This document shows, one piece after another, positions 1-5,099 of a DNA stretch of 5,099 nucleotides. Both the position numbers and the translations under genes were made by a program. Below the pieces are notes generated by a model. The model searched no databases and was not told the origin of the DNA. It worked only from the letters and a program-made list of their open reading frames with translations. Source of the DNA: Chloroflexota bacterium (GTDB lineage Bacteria; Chloroflexota; Anaerolineae; Aggregatilineales; UBA3940); contig JAHEME010000280.1 in assembly GCA_024643825.1 (NCBI GenBank), positions 1-5,099 of the forward strand, given 5' to 3'. The stretch's first letter is position 1, and each line of letters opens with the position of its first letter.

Positions 1-124
1 CCAGGCCGAGTTCGTCGCGCAGCACCGATAGGAGGGTTCGCTCAGGTTGTACCGATAGCTGATGCGTGGTTCCATTGACATTCAGGTCGATCATAGGGTC
101 ATTATCAGTGTTGTTGTCACTCAT
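1..124 (-). CDS. [2Fe-2S]-binding small subunit of a molybdenum hydroxylase (CoxS/XdhC-like), N-terminal part only
   Basis: The first 41 codons of a gene that runs off the left edge are visible. After a short polar leader (MSDNNTDNDP) the protein reads IDLNVNGTTHQLSV and then ERTLLSVLRDELGL. This is the usual opening beta-hairpin and helix of the plant-ferredoxin-like domain in small subunits of xanthine dehydrogenase family enzymes. The cysteine motifs for the two 2Fe-2S clusters should lie beyond the window, so cluster binding is inferred from the family. The start ATG overlaps the end of the large-subunit gene by 8 bp (ATGAGTGA). The Shine-Dalgarno is weak (GAGGG nine bases upstream), which fits translational coupling. 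An internal ATG at codon 11 is a possible alternative start but has no ribosome binding site. The role is to carry electrons from the Mo centre to FAD. The family is fairly certain; the substrate is unknown. Confidence 0.88.
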   Translation of the reverse strand, partial: MSDNNTDNDPMIDLNVNGTTHQLSVQPERTLLSVLRDELGL

Positions 125-2351
125 TCTTTAGCGCCCTCAAAACTCGTTCCGCCGTCAACGGCAGATCAAAAATCCGCACCCCGGTAGCGTCAAAAAGCGC
201 GTTAGCAATGGCGGGAGCGACGGGGGGAAGGGTCATTTCACCGATGCCATGAATCTCATCCAGATCGCTCTCAATGGCGTAGCTGACCAATTCGGGTGGG
301 ATGTCAAGCATGGACGGCAGCATATAGTCAGACAGGTTCGCGTTGGTGACCTGCCCGTTATCGAAAACCATCTCTTCCAGGAGGGCAGGGCCGATGCCAT
401 AGATTACATTGCCATCGTTCTGGAGCCGCGCCAGTTGCGGATTGACGACTGTCCCGGCATAGGAAGAAGCGTAATACCGCAGCAGCCTGATTCTGCCAGT
501 CTCAGTATCTACTTCGATCTCGCAGGCTCCAGCGCCCTGGTGCCATTCCGGACCAGCAATGCCCTGACCGGTCTCGGCGTTAATACCGCCCTTGGCGGAA
601 TGATAACCAGTTACTTCCAGTTCATCCATCTGGTTGCCAGTCAGGATGTCAGAGTAAGAGATGCGTTGCTCCGGGTTTTCGAGATCGATGACATATCCGT
701 TCTCGGCGGTCAGCTTCTCGACAGGCTGCTCAAGCAGCGGGGCGGCGGACTCGATCAACTGTTGTTTGAGCCGGGCTGCCCCGTCGCGAATGGCGGATCC
801 CATCATGCTGGTCCCCCGGCTGGAACTGGTTCCTGAGTCATAGGGCGTGAAGCGCGTATCGGTCGGCGGGACGCGGACGGACTCGAAAGGCACTCCAACA
901 GCGCTGGCTGCGATCTGGGCAAGAGCCGTGTCCGCCCCCTGGCCCATCTCGATGATGCTGTTGTATAACGTCAACCCACCACTGGTATCCAGTACCAGGC
1001 GGCACTCCGAGCGGGAGGTGGCGCGGGTACTCTTGATCATGACCGCCAGACCGCGCCCGCGTCGGTAGCGCTTGCTGCCAGGGTCTGATTTCTTCCCGGA
1101 ATTCCAGCCCAGCCCATCCGCGACCGCGTTCAGACACTCAGCAAAATGTAAGCTGTGCATCGTCTCACCAGTGACAAAGACGTCTTCGGTATGCAGCAGG
1201 TTCTTCAGGCGAATCTCCAGCGGATCAATACCCAGCCGATGGGCGATGATGTCCATGTGTGATTCGTAGGCCCAGGCAGTCTGCGAACTCATCGCGCCAC
1301 GAAACGCAGCAGCAGGCGGCAGGTTGGTATAGCAGCCATACGAGTCGATCCAGGCCGCTGGGATACGATACGGGCCACCAGCGCGCACCATGCCCGAACG
1401 GACAAGAGCGGGGCTGGCATCGGCATAGGCTCCACCGTTCCAGTGAATGGTGACCTGGCGGGCGGTGATGATTCCATCACTCTTGACGCCAGTCTTGATC
1501 GTGACGGTGGCAGCATGCTTGGTGACGGTTACAAATTCTTCGGCGCGGGTCAGGATCAGCCGAACAGGACGACCGCCGGTCTTCCAGGCGAGGGCGGCGA
1601 TCATCGGCTCGATGCGTACGTGTCCCTTGCCGCCAAATCCCCCACCCATGTGGGGGACGATGATGCGCACATTCTCCTGGTCGATAGCGAAGATCCCTGC
1701 CAGCACTTCTTTCACACGATAGGGTGCCTGAGTAGCTGACCAGACTGTCAGTTCGCCATCAACCCACTGCGCCGCCGCGGCATGTGGTTCCAGCGAAGCA
1801 TGCTGGGCGACCGGACTGGAATAGGTCTCTTCGATGATCTCGTCTGCGGCAGCGAACCCGGCTTCAAGATCGCCGTGTCGCAATTTTGCGTGGCGAAAAA
1901 TGTTATTGGGATAGTCGTCGTGCAGAACGGGCGCGCCGGATTGCGCGGCTGCAACAGCGTCGTAGACGCCTGGTAGTTCTTCCCACTCGACCTCGATCAG
2001 GGATAGGGCGGCCTGTGCAATCTCATCGCTCTCCGCCGCAACCAGGGCCAGCGGCTCGCCAACGTAGCGAATGCGGTCACTGGCGACAATCTGTTGATCA
2101 TTGATCATGGCCCCGTACAGCAGACCCGGCCCGCCCGGTTGACCCAGATCGGCAGCGGTCAGCACTGCTACGACGCCTGGCAGCTCTTCGGCTGCACTAG
2201 CGTCAAGGCGGGTAAGGCGAGCGTGGGGCACCAGACTCCTCAAGACCCTGGCTACCAGCATATCGGGCAGATGCAGGTCGGAGGAATAAGACACTGTGCC
2301 CGTGACCCGCGCGGTTGCATCCAGAACGGGAACCGATTTACCCAGCGCCAT
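117..2351 (-). CDS. Molybdopterin-binding catalytic large subunit, xanthine dehydrogenase family
   Basis: This 744-residue protein is the catalytic subunit of a cytoplasmic Mo hydroxylase, which inserts water-derived oxygen into a C-H bond. Its length is normal for stand-alone large subunits. Residues 1-130 form the hammerhead domain (GKSVPVLDATARVTG near the start). The Mo-binding domains follow, with HASLEPHA at 184-191, the pterin loop GGGFGGK at 236-242, AFRG at 349-352, EMGQGADTAL at 468-477 and GTSSSRGTS at 507-515. GIGE at 702-705 supplies the catalytic Glu705. The CO dehydrogenase loops AYxCSFR and AYRGAGR are absent. By remembered alignment to bovine xanthine dehydrogenase, Glu802 corresponds to Gly243 and Phe914 to Ala353, so a purine substrate is unlikely. 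The start is well supported: GGAGGT lies 5 bases upstream, inside the preceding FAD gene, which it overlaps by 14 bp. No signal peptide is seen. An aldehyde or N-heterocycle substrate is possible but unproven. Confidence 0.95.
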   Translation of the reverse strand: MALGKSVPVLDATARVTGTVSYSSDLHLPDMLVARVLRSLVPHARLTRLDASAAEELPGVVAVLTAADLGQPGGPGLLYGAMINDQQIVASDRIRYVGEPLALVAAESDEIAQAALSLIEVEWEELPGVYDAVAAAQSGAPVLHDDYPNNIFRHAKLRHGDLEAGFAAADEIIEETYSSPVAQHASLEPHAAAAQWVDGELTVWSATQAPYRVKEVLAGIFAIDQENVRIIVPHMGGGFGGKGHVRIEPMIAALAWKTGGRPVRLILTRAEEFVTVTKHAATVTIKTGVKSDGIITARQVTIHWNGGAYADASPALVRSGMVRAGGPYRIPAAWIDSYGCYTNLPPAAAFRGAMSSQTAWAYESHMDIIAHRLGIDPLEIRLKNLLHTEDVFVTGETMHSLHFAECLNAVADGLGWNSGKKSDPGSKRYRRGRGLAVMIKSTRATSRSECRLVLDTSGGLTLYNSIIEMGQGADTALAQIAASAVGVPFESVRVPPTDTRFTPYDSGTSSSRGTSMMGSAIRDGAARLKQQLIESAAPLLEQPVEKLTAENGYVIDLENPEQRISYSDILTGNQMDELEVTGYHSAKGGINAETGQGIAGPEWHQGAGACEIEVDTETGRIRLLRYYASSYAGTVVNPQLARLQNDGNVIYGIGPALLEEMVFDNGQVTNANLSDYMLPSMLDIPPELVSYAIESDLDEIHGIGEMTLPPVAPAIANALFDATGVRIFDLPLTAERVLRALKNE

Positions 2352-3195
2352 CGCGTACCTCCATCAATGCCTGTTTGACATGAACCCGGATCATCTGGGT
2401 GCGATACCAGGCAGAGCCTCGCAGATCATCCAGGGTGTCGATCTGTGCGGCGTAACCTTCGGCAATATCGGCGATCAATTCATCGGTCAGGGACTGGCCC
2501 TGAGCCAGATTCTCAACAGCAGGTAGGCGCACCGGAATCTCCGATGCTGAGCCGACAGCTACGCGGAGCCGAGAGCATGTATCGCCATCCCATTCGGCGA
2601 TGGTCGCCACACCGACACAAGGGCGATCCTCGGACGAACGACTCCTGTACTTAATATAGGTTGTCCGGGTTCCTGGAGAAAGTGTTGGTATCAAGATATC
2701 GGTGATCACTTCTCCGGGCTGGAGAACGGTGGAAAAGAACCCGAGATAAAAGTCGGAGAGCGGAATGACGCGTGAGCCGCCAGCATCGGCCACCGTCAGC
2801 ACTGCATTGAGAGCGAGTAGCAGCGTCGGGGCGTCGGACGCATAGTCGGCCTCAGCAATATTGCCGCCGATGGTGGCCTGGCTGCGAACGCGTATATTTC
2901 CGACCTGATGGTATGTGCGAGATAGGACGGGGAGAACTTGCTGAACCAGGGACGAATGCGCAATATCGCGGATCGTCGCCATCGGACCCAGGTGCAGGCC
3001 ATCTGCTTCCTGGCGAACCTCAGTAAGATGGGGGACATGCGCCAGGCTGACCAGTACTTCTGGCATGATCAATTTCTGCTGCATCATCAGAGTAATGATC
3101 AACCCACCAGCCAGGATTGTGGCTCTGTCACCATACCTATCAAGCACTTCCAAGGATTCAGGGAGTGTTTCAGGGCGGATAAATTCAAGGGTCAT
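2338..3195 (-). CDS. FAD-binding medium subunit of a molybdenum hydroxylase (CoxM/XdhB-like)
   Basis: This 285-residue protein has the usual length of a stand-alone FAD subunit and passes electrons from the iron-sulfur subunit to the final acceptor. An N-terminal PCMH-type FAD domain carries ATILAGG at 25-31, LHLGPMAT at 67-74 and IRVRSQATIGGNIAEADYASD at 101-121; AGG and TIGGN are the family's FAD-contact motifs. The C-terminal CO_deh_flav_C domain covers roughly 175-280, with KYRSRSSEDRP and DDLRGSAWYRTQMI. After AGG the residues are Leu-Ile-Ile, where the family often has a polar pair such as Thr-Asp or His-Ser. The ATG is the first possible start, because TAA lies two codons upstream in frame; GGAG sits 9 bases before it. 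It is first in the operon and overlaps the large-subunit gene by 14 bp. No four-cysteine insertion for an extra 4Fe-4S cluster is present. Confidence 0.93.
   Translation of the reverse strand: MTLEFIRPETLPESLEVLDRYGDRATILAGGLIITLMMQQKLIMPEVLVSLAHVPHLTEVRQEADGLHLGPMATIRDIAHSSLVQQVLPVLSRTYHQVGNIRVRSQATIGGNIAEADYASDAPTLLLALNAVLTVADAGGSRVIPLSDFYLGFFSTVLQPGEVITDILIPTLSPGTRTTYIKYRSRSSEDRPCVGVATIAEWDGDTCSRLRVAVGSASEIPVRLPAVENLAQGQSLTDELIADIAEGYAAQIDTLDDLRGSAWYRTQMIRVHVKQALMEVRDGAG
2352..2362 (-). promoter_or_regulatory. Shine-Dalgarno site of the large subunit inside the FAD gene
   Basis: On the minus strand GGAGGT is followed by five bases (ACGCG) and the ATG. It lies within the last codons of the FAD-subunit gene and fixes the start of the large subunit. 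Confidence 0.85.
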
Positions 3196-3234
3196 GGTTT
3201 ATGACTCCAGAACGACGCGTCCAATGATTTCTTG

Positions 3235-3375
3235 CTACCGCCGCACATTATTAGCGGCCTCGGCCTGATTGGCCGGAAGTGATTCAGTGAAAACCACGCG
3301 CATGAGACCAGATCTCACCAGCGCGACGATTTCAACTCCTGCCTGGATGCATTTCTCTAACAGAGAATCTCCCAT
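3235..3375 (-). CDS. Possible 46-codon small ORF or gene remnant upstream of the FAD subunit
   Basis: An ATG-started reading frame encodes a protein-like 46-residue sequence that starts MGDSLLEKCIQAGVEIVALV and ends ESLPANQAEAANNVRR. It could form a helix, a hydrophobic strand and a second helix. I do not recognise the family. No clear Shine-Dalgarno precedes the ATG. The same frame stays open upstream to 3690 except for one TGA directly before this ATG (3376-3378). It may therefore be the tail of a decayed gene, a leader peptide or chance. It ends 39 bp before the FAD-subunit start and would lie in that operon's mRNA leader. The call rests only on its amino acid texture. Confidence 0.22.
   Translation of the reverse strand: MGDSLLEKCIQAGVEIVALVRSGLMRVVFTESLPANQAEAANNVRR
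3353..3367. promoter_or_regulatory. 15-bp dyad TTCTCT-AAC-AGAGAA
   Basis: Perfect six-base arms flank a three-base centre. The pattern fits the loose T-N11-A rule for LysR-type regulator sites. However, it lies far downstream of the proposed hydroxylase promoter and inside the possible small ORF. A chance or RNA-hairpin origin is equally possible. Confidence 0.25.
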
Positions 3376-3573
3376 TCATCGGTAATCATGCGTCTGTGCC
3401 TGTCGGAAGTTCATTGCCAGTGTGATGCCTGATAGTGGCTGACCAGCCTGTTTGGCTGATTCTAGCAGGGTCTTGCTAACGACGGATGAAGTAGTTACGC
3501 AGTCGGAAGCGCCACCTGCATTGCCTTTAGGACAATTATCGGTTCGCATGCTTCTCATGACAATTGGTAGGAT

Positions 3574-3590
3574 GATATGATTATCATATC
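3574..3590. promoter_or_regulatory. Perfect 17-bp palindrome, candidate operator
   Basis: The sequence GATATGATTATCATATC has eight-base arms around a single central base at 3582. Perfect odd-length dyads of this size are typical repressor sites. The inner 7-1-7 layout (ATATGAT-T-ATCATAT) recalls Fur-family boxes, with partial identity to the PerR consensus, but GntR- or MarR-type regulators are also possible. If the minus-strand promoter at 3603-3632 is right, transcription would start near 3596. The palindrome would then cover about +6 to +22, a position where a bound protein blocks initiation or clearance. The bound protein is unknown. Confidence 0.5.
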
Positions 3591-3602
3591 GAAGTTCTGT
3601 AT

Positions 3603-3632
3603 AAGATACGATGATTGTTCTCGATTCGTCAA
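3603..3632 (-). promoter_or_regulatory. Candidate sigma-70 promoter of the hydroxylase operon
   Basis: Read on the minus strand, TTGACG (3632-3627) matches five of six bases of the -35 consensus. After 18 bases TATCTT (3608-3603) matches four of six of the -10. It points towards the FAD-subunit gene and would give a leader of about 400 nt. It is flanked by palindromes on both sides. This is the best promoter match I found for this strand, but it is untested, and a closer promoter could exist. Confidence 0.4.
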
Positions 3633-3633
3633 G

Positions 3634-3649
3634 TCCTATCCGGATTGGA
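3634..3649. promoter_or_regulatory. Imperfect 16-bp palindrome next to the -35 element
   Basis: TCCTATCCGGATTGGA matches its own reverse complement at 14 of 16 positions, with a perfect ATCCGGAT core. Its centre lies about 45 bases upstream of the proposed hydroxylase start site, just beyond the -35, where activators often bind. It overlaps the left arm of the longer inverted repeat by two bases. Confidence 0.3.
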
Positions 3650-3725
3650 GTGCCCAAAGGGAGCAAGGGTATTGTAGTATCCTTCTCATCTCATCGAGTT
3701 CTGAACCTAATCCCCTTGGGCACTC
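3648..3725. repeat. 15-bp inverted repeat with a 48-bp spacer
   Basis: The left arm GAGTGCCCAAAGGGA (3648-3662) and the reverse complement of the right arm (3711-3725) agree at 14 of 15 bases; the single difference is A against G. Each arm contains a CCC-N3-GGG dyad. Arm centres are 63 bp apart, close to six helical turns, as expected for paired operators joined by a DNA loop. As RNA the arms could instead form a long stem, with an inner hairpin at 3665-3684 (AAGGGTA / TATCCTT, loop TTGTAG). No target duplication flanks the pair, so a small transposable element is not supported. Confidence 0.45.
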
Positions 3726-3741
3726 TTTGTATAGTCGGCAT

Positions 3742-3770
3742 TCTTCAACCACTGTTTTGACGAGTATACT
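3742..3770 (+). promoter_or_regulatory. Weak candidate promoter for the permease gene
   Basis: TATACT (3765-3770) matches five of six bases of the -10 consensus. The best -35 at 17-bp spacing, TCTTCA (3742-3747), matches only three. The predicted start would lie about 75 bases before the permease ATG, downstream of all the listed dyads. A regulator-dependent promoter would fit the poor -35. Confidence 0.3.
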
Positions 3771-3842
3771 GGACGGTGGCTGAACCCAAATCAGTCAACC
3801 AGGTTCTCACTTATCGGCAGAGTACCATCACTCTTCTCCATA

Positions 3843-3848
3843 GGGGAG
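3843..3848 (+). promoter_or_regulatory. Shine-Dalgarno site of the permease
   Basis: GGGGAG lies four bases before the ATG at 3853. A TAG in the same frame at 3841-3843 excludes any longer start. Confidence 0.7.
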
Positions 3849-3852
3849 CTTC

Positions 3853-5031
3853 ATGAATAGTTCCAGCCTGCCATCTGAGCCGAAAGTCAATCGCGTTTTG
3901 CCATATTACGCCGCTTATGTTGTTCTTGGGCTGACCCTGGCTGCCTTCGGGCCGACCCTGCCGAACCTAGCGGCTCAGACCGGTTCTCGCCTGGGCCAGG
4001 TTAGCCTCATCTTCACTGCCAACTCCCTGGGCTACATTCTCGGCTCGATGCTTGGTGGGCGATTGTATGACCGTCTGCCCGGCCATCCAATCCTGGCGGC
4101 GGCCATGCTAGGCATTGCGGTCCTGATCTTCAGCATCCCTGCCTTGTCCACACTTTGGGTTCTGGTGCTGGTCGTGCTGCTGTTGGGTATCGCCCTCGGT
4201 GTGCTCGATGTGGGGGGCAATACGCTAATCGTGTGGCAGTTTGGCAGTCAGGTTCGCCCCTATATGAACGCGATGCACTTCTCGTTTGGCCTGGGCGCAT
4301 TCCTCTCGCCGCTGCTGATCGACCGTGTGGTGGTCACGAGCGGGGGCATCAACTGGGCGTACTGGCTGCTGGCGCTGCTGGCCATCCCTATTGCTGTGTG
4401 GGTAATTCGACTTCCCAGCCCCGTCCCGCACAACGAAGAGCCAAAGGCCGGGGAAACGCGGCGGGGGTACAGTAGGTTGATCGCGCTGGCAGCAGGGCTG
4501 CTCTTCCTGAATGTAGGTGCAGAGCTGACGTTCGGTGGCTGGATCTTCTCCTATACTGTGGCGCTCCATCCGGGCGCAACGACCACCGCCCGGTTGCTCA
4601 ACTCCGCTTACTGGGGCGCGTTGGCGGTGGGCCGCCTGGTCTCGATCCCTCTGGCAACCCGCCTTCAGCCCCGCAACATGCTGCTGCTGGACATTCTTGG
4701 TGCCTTGGCCAGCCTCGCCGTGGTGGCGGTACTACCTGAATGGCCGCCTGCTCTATGGATTGCTACTATGGGACTGGGGCTGTCGATAGCATCGTTCTTC
4801 CCCAGCGTTCTGAATTACATAGAGAGCGCGATGCCTGTCACCGGGCGCACTACCGGGATCATCCTTGTGGGTGCCAACGCCGGGTCGATGATCTTTCCGT
4901 GGCTGGTCGGCCAACTCTTCGAGGGCATCGGGCCACATACGCTGATGATTACACTGGGAGCTAACGTGCTCGTCACGCTCTTCCTGCTCGTGACAACGAT
5001 CCGTTACGTTCGCAGCTTGGCTGGTAGTTGA
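3853..5031 (+). CDS. Major facilitator superfamily transporter, FHS / MFSD4 (NaGLT1)-like
   Basis: This 392-residue inner-membrane permease has twelve predicted helices at roughly 17-37, 48-68, 79-97, 101-121, 141-161, 167-187, 208-228, 247-267, 274-294, 299-319, 333-353 and 363-384. A charged cytoplasmic loop lies at about 188-207 (EEPKAGETRRGYSR). MFS motif A is present as GGRLYDR at 68-74, with the conserved Asp73. GGNTLIVWQFG (121-131), the stretch MNAMHFSFGLGAFLSPLL (138-155) and GAELTFGGWIFSY (222-234) recall the fucose-hexose symporter and sodium-glucose-transporter-1-like (MFSD4) group. The length is normal for that group. The substrate cannot be read from sequence: a sugar or another small polar molecule is possible. 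It is divergent from the Mo hydroxylase operon, which suggests but does not prove a shared pathway. A likely downstream partner gene starts 65 bp after its stop. Confidence 0.9.
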   Translation: MNSSSLPSEPKVNRVLPYYAAYVVLGLTLAAFGPTLPNLAAQTGSRLGQVSLIFTANSLGYILGSMLGGRLYDRLPGHPILAAAMLGIAVLIFSIPALSTLWVLVLVVLLLGIALGVLDVGGNTLIVWQFGSQVRPYMNAMHFSFGLGAFLSPLLIDRVVVTSGGINWAYWLLALLAIPIAVWVIRLPSPVPHNEEPKAGETRRGYSRLIALAAGLLFLNVGAELTFGGWIFSYTVALHPGATTTARLLNSAYWGALAVGRLVSIPLATRLQPRNMLLLDILGALASLAVVAVLPEWPPALWIATMGLGLSIASFFPSVLNYIESAMPVTGRTTGIILVGANAGSMIFPWLVGQLFEGIGPHTLMITLGANVLVTLFLLVTTIRYVRSLAGS

Positions 5032-5086
5032 ACCATCGCTTGAGAAATTTACTTGTCCGCTCTCGCTCGATCACAATAATCCCCTC

Positions 5087-5099
5087 GGAGGAGACAATG
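5087..5099 (+). CDS. Start of a further plus-strand gene (only the ribosome binding site and ATG are inside)
   Basis: GGAGGAG (5087-5093) followed by ACA and ATG (5097-5099) is a near-ideal translation start on the last bases of the window. No coding sequence beyond the start codon is visible, so no product can be named. The 65-bp gap after the permease contains no hairpin with a T-run, so co-transcription is likely. Confidence 0.6.

Larger units (their letters stand above)
3196..3852. other. 657-bp divergent intergenic region with several dyads
   Basis: This region separates the minus-strand hydroxylase operon from the plus-strand permease gene, so it should hold both promoters. No recognisable protein domain was found in any frame. 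Its part from about 3530 to 3780 is visibly more AT-rich than the genes and carries the palindromes listed separately. A GC-rich hairpin (CGGCC, five-base loop, GGCCG) lies at 3261-3275 and a short one (TGAGA, CCAGA, TCTCA) at 3303-3317. Neither is followed by a T-run, so neither looks like a terminator. TGGCTGA occurs twice, at 3436-3442 and 3453-3459. No regulator gene is present here. Confidence 0.8.

Noticed and set aside
117..2351. Aerobic CO dehydrogenase (CoxL)
   Set aside because: The form I loop AYxCSFR and the form II loop AYRGAGR are absent; the equivalent stretch reads AFRGAMSSQ.
249..2378. Long plus-strand open frames opposite the large-subunit gene, for example 249-836 and 2094-2378
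   Set aside because: They are antisense to a gene with full family motifs, have no recognisable domains and are expected by chance in GC-rich codon-biased DNA.
3376..3378. TGA read as selenocysteine joining the two parts of the minus-strand frame
   Set aside because: No selenocysteine insertion hairpin or selenoprotein motif was seen, and the frame matches no known selenoprotein.
3376..3666. A 96-codon minus-strand frame in the divergent region as a real gene
   Set aside because: It needs a TTG start with no Shine-Dalgarno, shows no domain and spans the palindromes and candidate promoter. It is kept only as part of the possible remnant.
3648..3725. Terminal inverted repeats of a miniature transposable element
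   Set aside because: No flanking target duplication is visible, the element would be only 78 bp, and no second copy lies in the window.
3757..3770. TTGACG followed by TATACT as a permease promoter
   Set aside because: The two hexamers are only two bases apart, far too close for a sigma-70 promoter. Only the TATACT is kept as a candidate -10.
5032..5086. Terminator after the permease gene
   Set aside because: No stem followed by a T-run is visible in the short gap, so read-through to the next gene is more likely.

Overview
The window looks like bacterial chromosomal DNA of moderately high GC, with tightly packed genes and good Shine-Dalgarno sites. Nothing identifies the host firmly. Chloroflexota or a similar soil or thermal lineage would fit the protein style, but this is a low-confidence guess. 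No RNA gene, CRISPR array, transposase or phage gene is visible.

The left two thirds (1-3195, minus strand) is an operon for a three-subunit molybdenum hydroxylase of the xanthine dehydrogenase / CO dehydrogenase family. In transcription order it holds the FAD-binding medium subunit (3195-2338), the molybdopterin-binding large subunit (2351-117) and the start of the [2Fe-2S] small subunit (124 to beyond the left edge). The genes overlap by 14 and 8 bp, so translation is probably coupled. Electrons should pass from the substrate at the Mo centre through the 2Fe-2S clusters to FAD. The catalytic Glu is present, but residues that hold a purine in bovine xanthine dehydrogenase, and the CO dehydrogenase signatures, are absent. 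The substrate is therefore open.

A 657-bp divergent intergenic region (3196-3852) follows. It holds a plausible minus-strand promoter (TTGACG-18-TATCTT), a perfect 17-bp palindrome just downstream of it, an imperfect 16-bp palindrome just upstream, a 15-bp inverted repeat with arms 63 bp apart, and a 15-bp dyad inside a possible 46-codon ORF or gene remnant. This is the least explained part of the window.

On the right (3853-5031, plus strand) is a 12-helix major facilitator permease resembling the FHS / sodium-glucose-transporter-1-like (MFSD4) group. A strong ribosome binding site and an ATG on the last three bases suggest a further gene in the same transcription unit. The layout suggests, but does not prove, that the permease takes up the substrate of the hydroxylase or exports a product. 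I see no convincing wholly new system; the most interesting points are the unusual active site and the regulatory architecture between the divergent units.
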